Shown here: piece after piece, positions 26,319 through 33,632 of the stretch
Layout of the letters: the number at the start of each line of letters is the position of its first letter
Position numbering within the stretch: the stretch's first letter is position 1
NCBI GenBank assembly: GCA_944392595.1
Contig: CALXXD010000008.1
Location: 1-42,621 of the forward strand
DNA from: an uncultured Alphaproteobacteria bacterium
GTDB taxonomy: Bacteria > Pseudomonadota > Alphaproteobacteria > Rs-D84
DNA length: 42,621 nt
Reading direction: 5' to 3'
The notes under the pieces: generated by a model
Databases searched by the model: none
What the model saw: only the letters and a program-made list of their open reading frames with translations
Told to the model about the DNA's origin: nothing
Made by a program: the position numbers and the translations under genes

Positions 26319-26486
26319 GTGTTTCCGAATGCCCCGAAAGGAAGGAAAGGAGAAAAAGAAATTGGGCATTCTAAACTAAATTTAAGTGGGGCCCAGAGTC
26401 CAGAGGAGAGAGAATGTAGGAGGGAGTCTGAATCCCTGAACCCCATTTGGGCTTTCGCCCCGTCGCCAGGGTTGCCCCCTTTGACG
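26293..26486 (-). ncRNA. candidate small RNA, about 190 nt, with pyrimidine-rich anti-Shine-Dalgarno loops
   Basis: The 400-base gap between genes carries a complete minus-strand transcription unit: promoter (26493-26521), about 190 bases without a convincing gene, and a strong terminator. Reading the minus strand there is a GGGCGAAAGCCC hairpin. Next is a stem (26387-26391 with 26441-26445, extended by 26399-26403 with 26436-26440) enclosing a UCUCUCUCCUCU stretch. Last comes an eight-base stem (26327-26334 with 26364-26371) displaying a 29-base loop of almost only U and C. The loops are complementary to Shine-Dalgarno sequences, like the so-called cuckoo RNAs of alphaproteobacteria. It does not look like SRP, 6S, tmRNA or RNase P RNA. 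Confidence 0.65.
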
Positions 26487-26492
26487 AATCGA

Positions 26493-26521
26493 AATGTAAT
26501 ACATAATTACTTATTTGTCAA
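26493..26521 (-). promoter_or_regulatory. promoter of the candidate small RNA
   Basis: On the minus strand TTGACA (26516-26521), exactly 17 bases, TACATT (26493-26498). A second TTGACA lies 13 bases upstream (26529-26534). The 23 bases 26512-26534 are identical to the promoter region at 12141-12163. Confidence 0.65.
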
Positions 26522-26680
26522 GTATTTTTGTCAAATTTATTTTTTAGTATCGTTTTTATGAATCAAGTCCTTGATTTTTCGTGGTTTTAGGAAATCGTAC
26601 TTGTTGTCTGTGATTGGGCATTGGAATAAAATCAATATAAAAATTCGGGGAAATCCGAATAAAACCACAGGAGAGAGAAA

Positions 26681-26926
26681 ATGACACATGAAGATGTATG
26701 GCGGGCCATAGAAAGATTTGCGACCGAACATGGCATGTCTTGTTCGGGCTTGGCAAAATGCAGCGGATTGGATCCGACCACATTTAACCGCAGCAAACGT
26801 TGGTCCAAAGAAGGGCAACCGCGTTGGCCATCAACAAACAGCATTTCAAAAATTCTGTCATCGACCGGCGCCAGTATTAATGATTTTACAAAATTCATCG
26901 AACCGCGAAACAAAGAACGTGAATAA
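26681..26926 (+). CDS. small XRE-type helix-turn-helix protein (repressor DNA-binding domain only)
   Basis: An 81-residue protein consisting of one HTH domain: VWRAIERFATEHGMSCSGLAKCSGLDPTTFNRSKRW and the following WPSTNSISKIL. I recognise the family as the N-terminal domain of alphaproteobacterial S24-type repressors, which normally continue into a peptidase-like dimer domain of over 100 residues. Here the gene stops right after the HTH and is followed by a terminator. It may be a natural stand-alone form or a truncation. A strong AGGAGAGAGAA site lies one base before the ATG and is perfectly complementary over 11 bases to the neighbouring small RNA. Confidence 0.75.
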   Translation: MTHEDVWRAIERFATEHGMSCSGLAKCSGLDPTTFNRSKRWSKEGQPRWPSTNSISKILSSTGASINDFTKFIEPRNKERE

Positions 26927-26948
26927 CGCGTCCGCATTTTGTGCGTTT

Positions 26949-26980
26949 TGACCGCGGCATTATTTCGCGGTCTTTTTTAT
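26949..26980 (+). terminator. intrinsic terminator after the small HTH gene
   Basis: GACCGCG and CGCGGTC arms with an AT-rich loop, followed by TTTTTTATT. Confidence 0.8.
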
Positions 26981-26988
26981 TGGACAAT

Positions 26989-27441
26989 ATGGCGACGTTT
27001 TATTATTCTTTGGATAAGATGTTACAGGGCGTAAAGATTTTTTCATCCGACCCAATATGGCGCAATATCTTATCAGAATTGGGCGCAACGGTGTCTGATG
27101 CGCCGAATGCTGCATATTTGGATTTTGATTCGCTGGGGTTATCGTATCCTGCAACGCCGATTGCAATCCAGACCGCAATTCAAAACGCAATCGATGGGAA
27201 TATTCAATTATTGCAAAATATTTTTGGGCGCGCTGTGCAATTGCCACGTGTCCAGGCCCAGATTGTTATTTTGCTGCATAAAACGGGCGGGATTTCTGCA
27301 TCTGATTTACGTGTTGCGTTGGGATATTCACCGACGGCCACGACACATGCATTGGATACTGCGATATATCAGTTGCGAAAAACATTTGGGCGTGATTTTA
27401 TAATAAACGAAAACGGGATATATAAACTTGGCCGGGTATAA
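26989..27441 (+). CDS. winged-helix-like protein, unknown function
   Basis: A protein of about 150 residues, taking ATG 26989 because upstream GTG/ATG starts lie inside the terminator hairpin. The C-terminal 70 residues (LPRVQAQIVILLHKTGGISASDLRVALGYSPTATTHALDTAIYQLRKTFGRDFIINENGIYKLG) resemble a winged-helix DNA-binding domain of the response-regulator C-terminal type, ending in a hairpin 'wing'. The N-terminal half is not recognised. birA starts inside its last codons (14-base overlap), so expression is coupled. A regulatory role is inferred. Confidence 0.5.
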   Translation: MATFYYSLDKMLQGVKIFSSDPIWRNILSELGATVSDAPNAAYLDFDSLGLSYPATPIAIQTAIQNAIDGNIQLLQNIFGRAVQLPRVQAQIVILLHKTGGISASDLRVALGYSPTATTHALDTAIYQLRKTFGRDFIINENGIYKLGRV

Positions 27442-28093
27442 ATTAATATCTTTTGATAAAATCCCCAGTACCCAGACATACGCGCTGGACATGGTATCAA
27501 ATGGCACTGCGCGCGATCATATCGTCATAATGGCCGAGGCTCAATCCGCAGGCCGTGGCCGGTACCAACGCACCTGGGTATCCCATCATGGAAACCTGTA
27601 TGCAAGTTTTGTTTTTGATTCTGATGAACGCGACCCACGGTTGTCTTATGTTGTTGCGGTTGCAGTGACGGAAACTTTGATTGCGTTTGGTATTCACCCA
27701 AAAATAAAATGGCCAAACGATATTTTGATTGATGGCAAAAAAGTTTGTGGAATTTTAATCGAGTATGCGTCCAGATTTGTAATTATCGGAATTGGTATAA
27801 ATATAAAATCGAACCCGACCGTGGAAAAGTATGAAACGACAAAATTGGATAATTATGTGTCTGTTGATAAATCAGAATTGTTAAGCAAACTGATGAAAAA
27901 TCTGGACAGATGGCGTCGTGTTGATTTTCCATTGGTACGCGTGCGCTGGATGGATTTGGCAACCGGGTTGAACAAGACTGTCAAGTATCGTGGTGATATG
28001 GTTGAATTAATCGGAATCAATGAAAATGGCGCATTGGTGTTGCGCGACGGTTCGCGTTATTTGTTGGCGTATGGTGATGAAATCGTGATGTAG
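27428..28093 (+). CDS. birA: biotin-protein ligase (no N-terminal HTH)
   Basis: Attaches biotin to acetyl-CoA carboxylase. The catalytic domain has GRGRYQRTWVSHHGNLYASF (about residues 38-57), KWPNDILIDGKKVCGILIE (about 96-114) and a small C-terminal SH3-like part. There is no DNA-binding domain, so it is the type that does not act as a repressor. The start is TTG 27428, overlapping the previous gene, because the first family residues (SFDKIPSTQTYA) come directly after and no ATG is available. The particle cluster's promoter follows 13 bases after the stop. Confidence 0.9.
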   Translation: MAGYKLISFDKIPSTQTYALDMVSNGTARDHIVIMAEAQSAGRGRYQRTWVSHHGNLYASFVFDSDERDPRLSYVVAVAVTETLIAFGIHPKIKWPNDILIDGKKVCGILIEYASRFVIIGIGINIKSNPTVEKYETTKLDNYVSVDKSELLSKLMKNLDRWRRVDFPLVRVRWMDLATGLNKTVKYRGDMVELIGINENGALVLRDGSRYLLAYGDEIVM

Positions 28094-28105
28094 AAAATTA
28101 TTTTC

Positions 28106-28134
28106 TTGACTTTAATGTCAAAATATGATACAAT
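28106..28134 (+). promoter_or_regulatory. strong promoter at the head of the phage-like cluster
   Basis: TTGACT, exactly 17 bases, TACAAT with an upstream TG (TGATACAAT). The -35 overlaps an inverted repeat TTGAC-N6-GTCAA (28106-28121), a possible operator. Transcription would start near 28141. Confidence 0.7.
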
Positions 28135-28140
28135 GATGCG

Positions 28141-28217
28141 CATCAAAGGGAATAATTCTGTCCGCGGGAAACCGGCGGATTTTTTATTGGTCGCGCATTT
28201 TGCGCGACCTTTTTTTA
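28141..28217 (+). ncRNA. short terminated leader RNA or small RNA before the phage-like genes
   Basis: From the promoter above, transcription would run only about 75 bases. It meets two successive hairpins: 28161-28179 (TCCGC...GCGGA, then a T run) and 28189-28209 (GGTCGCGC/GCGCGACC, then seven T). Only readthrough or antitermination would reach the hydrolase gene at 28244. It may be an attenuator or a free small RNA. Confidence 0.55.
28189..28217 (+). terminator. strong intrinsic terminator before the lysis gene
   Basis: Perfect eight-base stem GGTCGCGC/GCGCGACC with a five-base loop, followed by TTTTTTT (28210-28216). Confidence 0.85.
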
Positions 28218-28243
28218 TCAAAAATATTCTGTTGGGGGGGCGC

Positions 28244-28654
28244 ATGCAAATCATGTTAATAAAAAATCCTGATGAATCATTACGCAAAGTATATCAAATC
28301 GCACGGGTGGTTTATGCCGAAACACATGCGGTGTCTTTGCGTGCTGTCGAAGCATTAACATCAATGATTAAAAATTTTGCGATTGCGTCTGGGCATGATG
28401 TATCTGATGTGATAACAGATAAAAATTTGTTTGAATCACTGAATAAAGATTCATCGAATCATGAATTGTTATCTGTTGCGGCGGATAATCGTGGATTTCA
28501 AATGTGCGTGCGTGTTGCGCGTCGTATGATAAATGGCGGGTTGCCAGATTGCTGTTACGGCGCGACAAAATTTCATCATGACGGATATATACCGGGCTGG
28601 GCAACATCGCGTGGTTATATTGCGGACATAGACGGATTATTATTTTATCTGTGA
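28244..28654 (+). CDS. SleB-type cell-wall hydrolase (probable endolysin)
   Basis: A 136-residue protein of the Hydrolase_2/SleB family, which cuts peptidoglycan glycan strands. The family pattern is visible: an early acidic site in ARVVYAETHAVSLRAVEAL (E at about residue 26), a central segment where family members carry NR and QF motifs, and the end block GATKFHHDGYIPGWA. In alphaproteobacterial podovirus-like clusters this gene serves as lysin. A G-run (GGGGGGG) just before the ATG acts as ribosome-binding site. The ATG at 28253 is an alternative start. Lysis would be needed to release particles. Confidence 0.75.
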   Translation: MQIMLIKNPDESLRKVYQIARVVYAETHAVSLRAVEALTSMIKNFAIASGHDVSDVITDKNLFESLNKDSSNHELLSVAADNRGFQMCVRVARRMINGGLPDCCYGATKFHHDGYIPGWATSRGYIADIDGLLFYL

Positions 28655-28660
28655 TAATTA

Positions 28661-28891
28661 ATGGAAAAAATTATGAATAAAATTATCAAAGGCGGATTTT
28701 TATCAGGCCACAGAACTTACATAATATCAGGCATTGGAATATTATCTGCGATTGGCGCGTATATGGTTGGTGACACAGATATATTTACAATGTTGCAATC
28801 AATATTCACATTTGGCGGAATTTATTTTCTGCGTAAATCAAGCGAAACAAAAGGAACAACAAATGGAAAACATTCCAGAAAAATTTCTTAA
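28661..28891 (+). CDS. small membrane protein, holin candidate
   Basis: 76 residues with two short hydrophobic stretches (YIISGIGILSAIGAYMVG and FTMLQSIFTFGGIYFL) and a charged tail. It lies between the lysin and scaffold genes and overlaps the scaffold start by 29 bases. Holins are usually small, with one to three helices and a basic tail, next to the lysin, so the position fits. The sequence itself has no diagnostic motif. Confidence 0.5.
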   Translation: MEKIMNKIIKGGFLSGHRTYIISGIGILSAIGAYMVGDTDIFTMLQSIFTFGGIYFLRKSSETKGTTNGKHSRKIS

Positions 28892-29519
28892 CAAAGACGG
28901 AACTTTGAATACAGGTGCATTATTAAAATCATATTCTGAATTGGAAAAGAAAATAGGTACGATGATATCTGTGCCTGGGGAAGATTCAGATGACGTAACG
29001 CGTGCAAAATTTAATCGTGCGATTGGTGTGCCTGAAAATGCGAATGAATATCCAACAAATGATTTGTTTGATGACGAATCGTTGCGTGAAAAATTTTTAG
29101 AAATTGGATTAACTTCAACCCAAGTTGAAAAAATTTATCAGATTGCAAATGAATTTTTATCACCTGTGATAAATGAATTATTCGACATGCAAAATGAAAC
29201 AAATGCAATAAACGAATTAAAAAAATTTTTTGGTGATGATGAAAAAATGTATGAAGCAATGCGTGCAATAAATTCATTTGGTGAAAAATATTTACCGCGT
29301 GATGCGTTTGATGCTTTGTGCGCGTCACCCCAGGGAATCCGCGGCATATATGCGATGATGCAATCAATCGAACCAACCGTACAAACAGATGATGCGCCAC
29401 AAAAAAATTTAACAGAAAATGATTTGCGTCGTATGATGCGTGATCCAAAATATTGGCGTGATATGGATGAAGAATATGTCAGAAAAATAGAAAACGGATT
29501 TAAAAAATTATATTCATGA
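28863..29519 (+). CDS. capsid assembly scaffolding protein (T7 gp9-like)
   Basis: A 218-residue acidic, mostly helical protein (MENIPEKFLNKDGTLNTGALLKSYSELEKKI...). It begins with the VPEKFLN..G.LN...LLKSYSELE pattern found in scaffolds of T7-like phages and alphaproteobacterial prophages. A C-terminal basic/aromatic end (RKIENGFKKLYS) could bind the capsid subunit. It precedes the capsid gene as scaffolds usually do, although a histone-like gene is interposed. The protein would be lost from mature heads. Confidence 0.75.
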   Translation: MENIPEKFLNKDGTLNTGALLKSYSELEKKIGTMISVPGEDSDDVTRAKFNRAIGVPENANEYPTNDLFDDESLREKFLEIGLTSTQVEKIYQIANEFLSPVINELFDMQNETNAINELKKFFGDDEKMYEAMRAINSFGEKYLPRDAFDALCASPQGIRGIYAMMQSIEPTVQTDDAPQKNLTENDLRRMMRDPKYWRDMDEEYVRKIENGFKKLYS

Positions 29520-29624
29520 TGAAAAAAATTCACTTTCTTCTTTACTATTTTTTTTCTTTCATATAAAATGAAAGTAAGAACAAAAAGTTTTGTTCTATCC
29601 AAAAATAAAATAAAGGAGAGAAGA

Positions 29625-29975
29625 ATGGCATTCACATTCTTGAAGCCAGCCGCCAAGAAAGCCGCCGCGAAAAAGCCAGCGGCAAAACCGGCTGCAAAAA
29701 AAGTTGTCGCGAAAAAACCAGCGGCAAAAAAACCAGTTGCAAAAAAAGTCGTTGCAAAGAAAGCGCCTGCGAAAAAAGTAGCAGTTAAAAAAGCAGCGGT
29801 GAAAAAACCGGTTGCAAAAAAAGTCGTTGCAAAGAAAGCACCTGCGAAAAAAGTAGCAGTTAAAAAAGCAGCGGTGAAAAAACCAGTTGCAAAGAAAGTT
29901 GTTGCAAAAAAAGCACCTGCAAAAAAAACAGTTGCAAAAAAGCCTGTTAAAAAAGCATGTGCAAAAAGAAAATAA
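29625..29975 (+). CDS. histone H1-like Lys/Ala/Pro-rich protein
   Basis: 116 residues, almost entirely K, A, P and V after MAFTFLK. A 25-residue unit ([25 protein letters not shown]) is repeated about two and a half times, mirrored by 75-base DNA repeats. Such sequences resemble eukaryote-like H1 tails and bacterial HC1/AlgP-type DNA-binding proteins, which condense nucleic acid by charge. A strong AAAGGAGAGA site precedes ATG 29625 and a strong terminator follows. It sits between scaffold and capsid genes, which is unusual; it may condense packaged DNA or be an unrelated chromosomal insertion. Confidence 0.75.
   Translation: MAFTFLKPAAKKAAAKKPAAKPAAKKVVAKKPAAKKPVAKKVVAKKAPAKKVAVKKAAVKKPVAKKVVAKKAPAKKVAVKKAAVKKPVAKKVVAKKAPAKKTVAKKPVKKACAKRK
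29700..29935 (+). repeat. 75-base tandem repeats within the histone-like gene
   Basis: Two nearly identical 75-base units and a partial third, encoding the 25-residue motif described above. Such repeats can change in number by slippage or recombination. Confidence 0.7.
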
Positions 29976-29987
29976 TTTTCTGATATA

Positions 29988-30017
29988 AAAATCCCCGGTT
30001 TTCCGGGGATTTTTTTT
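29988..30017 (+). terminator. intrinsic terminator
   Basis: AATCCCCGG and CCGGGGATT arms with a short loop, followed by eight T. Confidence 0.85.
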
Positions 30018-30018
30018 G

Positions 30019-30059
30019 GAAATATTCAGTCAGATTTTTTATGTCTGACTGAATATTTC
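30019..30059. repeat. perfect 16-base inverted repeat
   Basis: GAAATATTCAGTCAGA (30019-30034) and its exact complement (30044-30059) with a nine-base spacer. It lies just after the terminator and about 135 bases before the capsid gene. It may be an RNA processing hairpin or a protein-binding site. Confidence 0.7.
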
Positions 30060-30195
30060 ATTTTGGATAATTCTGAAAAGAACCCAGTATTTTTTTGTAA
30101 TTGTGGCGCATACGTATGCATAACCACATTTGCAAATTTTATTTGCGCAAAATTTATTGCGCGTTTTTCGTTTTATTAAACAAAGGAAATAAAAA

Positions 30196-31032
30196 ATGTC
30201 TGTTTCAATTGACCAGGCCTTTACAAAACAGTTCGAGGCCGAAGTCCATTTGGCATATCAACAAATGGGCACTAAATTGCGTTCGACGGTACGCAGCAAA
30301 TCTGGTGTTATCGGCGCATCCACAACTTTCCAGAAAGTCGGACGTGGTACCGCCAGCACCAAATCGCGTCATGGTATTGTGCCGGTTATGAATTTGAATC
30401 ATGAACCTGTGGAATGTATTTTACAGGATTATTATGCCGGCGATTGGGTTGATGCTTTGGATGAATTAAAAACAAATATCGATGAACGTCGCGTTGTTGC
30501 ATCCGCAGGCGCGTATGCGTTGGGACGTAAAACCGATGAATTAATTACAAATGCAATGAGTGGCGCAACCACATCTGTTGGTGATTACAGCACAGGTTTA
30601 ACCAAAGATTTGATTTTGTCCGCACTGGAAGTCTTGAACGAAAATGATGTCCCAGACGATGGCCGCCGTTTCGCGGTTGTTGGCGTGCATCAGTGGAATG
30701 AATTGCTGTCTATGGACGAATTTGTATCTGCGGATTATGTTGGCGATAATTTGCCATTAATTTCTGGTGGCGCATCGAAAAAATGGTTGGGCATAACATG
30801 GGTTCTGTACAATGATTTGCCTGTGAATTCAACATCTGGGCGCAATTGTTTTATGTATCACGCAACCAGCATCGGACACGCATGTGGGCAAGAGGTGAAA
30901 ACTGATATATCATGGCATGGCGAACGCGCCGCACACTTTATCAGCAACAGTATGTCCCAGGGTGCGGTATTAATTGACGACACAGGCATCGTTTGTATGA
31001 AGTGCAAAGATGTCGATGGCGACAATAATTAA
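30196..31032 (+). CDS. major capsid protein (T7-like/podovirus type)
   Basis: A 278-residue capsid protein expected to have the HK97 fold. I recognise a family common in alphaproteobacterial prophages from SVSIDQAFTKQFEAEVHLAYQQ at the N-terminus, TTFQKVGRGTA, YYAGDWVDALDELKTNIDERRVVASAGAYALGRKTDEL in the middle, VPDDGRRFAVVG and the C-terminal HGERAAHFISNSMSQGAVLID. There is no sign of a protease-cleaved delta domain, consistent with use of a separate scaffold. It has its own AAAGGAA site. No frameshift or decay is seen. Confidence 0.85.
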   Translation: MSVSIDQAFTKQFEAEVHLAYQQMGTKLRSTVRSKSGVIGASTTFQKVGRGTASTKSRHGIVPVMNLNHEPVECILQDYYAGDWVDALDELKTNIDERRVVASAGAYALGRKTDELITNAMSGATTSVGDYSTGLTKDLILSALEVLNENDVPDDGRRFAVVGVHQWNELLSMDEFVSADYVGDNLPLISGGASKKWLGITWVLYNDLPVNSTSGRNCFMYHATSIGHACGQEVKTDISWHGERAAHFISNSMSQGAVLIDDTGIVCMKCKDVDGDNN

Positions 31033-31068
31033 TTTCCATAAACACAAATCAAACCAAGGGTGAAATCG

Positions 31069-31296
31069 ATGGCATTTCAAAATAAAAATCTGTCCGTGAT
31101 TGCGTATGCAAACGGATTTACACTGTGGCACTATGCGGCGAACGAAACACTGACAACGATAACGGCGTCTGGGTATTTCGATGATGTAAAGACTTTGATG
31201 AATACCGGCGATATAGTAATTATCAACGCGTCTGATAATACATCTATTAAAAAAATCACGGTCGGCGAAAGCATATCTGTTGCCGCATTGTCGTAA
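31069..31296 (+). CDS. small head-associated protein next to capsid
   Basis: A 75-residue protein beginning MAFQNKNLSVIAYANGFTLWHYAA. I know this family from its fixed place after the capsid gene in alphaproteobacterial podovirus-like prophages; a decoration or head-stabilising role is plausible but not proven. The ATG at 31069 follows AAGGGTG at a good distance; a GTG at 31060 is also in frame. It is followed by a strong terminator. Confidence 0.65.
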   Translation: MAFQNKNLSVIAYANGFTLWHYAANETLTTITASGYFDDVKTLMNTGDIVIINASDNTSIKKITVGESISVAALS

Positions 31297-31304
31297 TTAT
31301 TATA

Positions 31305-31336
31305 CCGGGGCGGGTATCGACGCCCCGGATTTTTAT
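31305..31336 (+). terminator. intrinsic terminator inside the structural cluster
   Basis: Perfect CCGGGGCG/CGCCCCGG stem with an eight-base loop and ATTTTTATTT after it. It would reduce expression of tail genes relative to capsid. Confidence 0.75.
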
Positions 31337-31359
31337 TTGTTATAAACGAGGTAATTATC

Positions 31360-31881
31360 ATGCAAACTAAACTGGATTTATGTTCGATGGCGTTGTTAAA
31401 ATTGGGCGAAACCCCGATTCAATCTTTGAATGCAGATACACCTGCAGCGCAATTGGCACGGACTTTGTTTGAACCCACGATGGATATGTTGCTGGCCATG
31501 CATCCGTGGCGATTTGCAACGCAATGTTTTCAATTAATTAAAAATAACGAAGGCAATTTTTTAATTCCGCCCCAGGTTTTGCGCGTATTGCGATGTGATG
31601 GCGCGGTTGTGGGAAATTGTATTATGTCGCCGGGCGAAACAATGAATATAACCGCCGTTGTGCGCGTGCCGTCTGAAAAGTATCCGGCATATTTTGCATC
31701 TGTCGCAATAACAAAACTAGCGATGGAATTTTGCATTCCATTGATTGGCGATAAAAATGTTTTCAGTATGTTGGCTGCATTATATGAAACAGAATTACAG
31801 TCTGCGAAATTCATAGACAGCAGTGCATCCAACGTTCATCAAAATATAACAGATTTTTCTTTGATTAACGCGCGATTTTAA
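31360..31881 (+). CDS. tail tube/adaptor protein (T7 gp11-like)
   Basis: A 173-residue protein with LDLCSMALLKLGETPIQSL near the start and PTMDMLLAMHPWRFATQ. This is the pattern of the gp11-type tubular or head-completion proteins of T7-like phages (short helical domain, then beta domain). It lies immediately before the gp12-like gene, as in T7. It would form the ring between portal and nozzle. Confidence 0.7.
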   Translation: MQTKLDLCSMALLKLGETPIQSLNADTPAAQLARTLFEPTMDMLLAMHPWRFATQCFQLIKNNEGNFLIPPQVLRVLRCDGAVVGNCIMSPGETMNITAVVRVPSEKYPAYFASVAITKLAMEFCIPLIGDKNVFSMLAALYETELQSAKFIDSSASNVHQNITDFSLINARF

Positions 31882-31893
31882 TCGGGGGACACC

Positions 31894-33609
31894 ATGACAG
31901 AATTTATGAAAACACAAAATTCTTTTGCCGACGGCGAGGTTTCTGCCGAATTTTTTATTCGTGATAATTTGAACGGATTATCACGTTTGGAAAATATGGA
32001 TGTAATCGCAGGCGGTGGATTGCGACGTCGTCGCGGATTACAAAGTTTTGCAACACTGAATTCATCCGGGCGATTGATACCATTTTCGGTCAGCGAATCA
32101 GAAAATTATTTGTTGGCATTAATCGATGGGCATTTAAAGATTTATAACAATTACGAACTTGTACGGGATCTTTTGGTTATATGGGATTTTGCGGATATTG
32201 AAAAAATACAATACGCCCAGCGCTTTGGCACGATGATATTCGTGCATCCTGATTATCGACCTTATGTTCTTACAAAAACAGATTCTGGGTTTCAATTAAG
32301 CGAATTCGCATTCGAAGTCAATGACGCAGATATGTTCGAAAATATGCCGTTTATGAAATTTGATGATGCGACTGGGGTTAAAATTACTGTTACGAAAAAT
32401 TCTGCTGGTAACAATTATGCGACATTTACAACAAACAAAGATTTTTGGCGTGCCGATAATGTTGGCACACGCATAATGTTGTTGGATAAACAATGGCAAA
32501 TAACAGAATACACCAGCCCGACCGTTGTTACCGCATACACAAATTCGCAATATACATTGCCATCCAAACCCGTTTCTGATTGGTCTGAGTCGGCATTCAG
32601 CGCGCGGCGTGGTTGGCCATGCAGCATTACTTTTCATCAGGACAGGTTGGTGTTCGGCGGCAGCAAATCGTGGCCCAGTGGTATTTGGATGTCATGTGTC
32701 GGTCGGCATAATAATTTTAATGTCGGTACAGGGCTGGATGACGAGGCAATATTTTTAACATTAATATCTGAACAGCGACAACAAATTTGCACAGTTGTAA
32801 GCAGCGACAATTTGCAAATTTTAACAAATGTTGGCGAATGGGCAATATCCAGCAAACCACTGACTCCGTCTGTGGTTGATGTTAAACAACACACTGCTGT
32901 GGGCAGTGTTGCATCGCGTTATTTGCCACCGCAAAAAATCGAGGGCGCAACAGTTTTTATATCAAATACAGAAAAAGATATTCGTGAATTATCTTTGGAT
33001 GCATTGGGTGAAAACTATAACGCACGCGATTTATGTGCCGCGTCAAAACATTTAATGAATACGCCGATTGATTTGTCTTATAACGAAGATACGCGTCAAT
33101 TATATGTTGTTATGATAAACGGCGATATGGCGACATTGAACCAGAATTCAGCATTGGGAATTTCTGCATGGGCGCGTTACAAGACGGCCGGGCAATTTAA
33201 GTCTGTGGCAACAATTGGCGGCGTTACGTACGTGATTGTTCAACGCGGCGAAGAATATTGTTTGGAACGTTTTTCAGATGATGCCTTGAACGATGCAAAC
33301 AGTTACGATTTTGCATATACTGCGGCATCATTGCCATTGCATGCATCGGGTCACAACGTGCGCACATTTCGCATCAGAAAAATATCAGCGCGAATTTTGA
33401 ACACAAAAACGTTATTTATTAACGGTACGCGTGTGGAATTTCCAAACGAAATCTATGCGTCCGATTCAAACGGATACACAGGTGATGTATCTGTAAATTT
33501 ACTGGGTACCCACCATAACGGCACAGTTGCGCCATGGGTGATTTCCAGTGACGAACAATTCCCTGCAACAATACTTTCGGTCAGTATGTCTGGAAGTTAC
33601 ATGGTATAA
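31894..33609 (+). CDS. tail tubular/nozzle protein (T7 gp12-like)
   Basis: A 571-residue beta-rich protein. The N-terminus FMKTQNSFADGEVSAEFFIRDNLNGLSRLENMDVIAGGGLRRRRG matches the gp12/stabilisation-protein family, whose members start with F..GE.SP...R.D...y..g...l.N......GG..rR.G. The middle has the typical AQRFGTMIFVHPDYRPY and the HQDRLVFGG..SWPSGIWMS phrases seen in this family. It would form the tail nozzle. The gene is intact and begins 13 bases after the gp11-like gene. Confidence 0.8.
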   Translation: MTEFMKTQNSFADGEVSAEFFIRDNLNGLSRLENMDVIAGGGLRRRRGLQSFATLNSSGRLIPFSVSESENYLLALIDGHLKIYNNYELVRDLLVIWDFADIEKIQYAQRFGTMIFVHPDYRPYVLTKTDSGFQLSEFAFEVNDADMFENMPFMKFDDATGVKITVTKNSAGNNYATFTTNKDFWRADNVGTRIMLLDKQWQITEYTSPTVVTAYTNSQYTLPSKPVSDWSESAFSARRGWPCSITFHQDRLVFGGSKSWPSGIWMSCVGRHNNFNVGTGLDDEAIFLTLISEQRQQICTVVSSDNLQILTNVGEWAISSKPLTPSVVDVKQHTAVGSVASRYLPPQKIEGATVFISNTEKDIRELSLDALGENYNARDLCAASKHLMNTPIDLSYNEDTRQLYVVMINGDMATLNQNSALGISAWARYKTAGQFKSVATIGGVTYVIVQRGEEYCLERFSDDALNDANSYDFAYTAASLPLHASGHNVRTFRIRKISARILNTKTLFINGTRVEFPNEIYASDSNGYTGDVSVNLLGTHHNGTVAPWVISSDEQFPATILSVSMSGSYMV

Positions 33610-33632
33610 AAATACAAACAAAGGATAAACAA

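Noticed and set aside
26293-26486. SRP, 6S, tmRNA or RNase P RNA
   Set aside because: No GGAAGGAAGC-type SRP loop, no long bulged 6S hairpin, no tRNA-like end with tag frame, too short for RNase P.
29700-29935. CRISPR array
   Set aside because: The repeats are in-frame coding units without variable spacers. No CRISPR array was found anywhere in the window.
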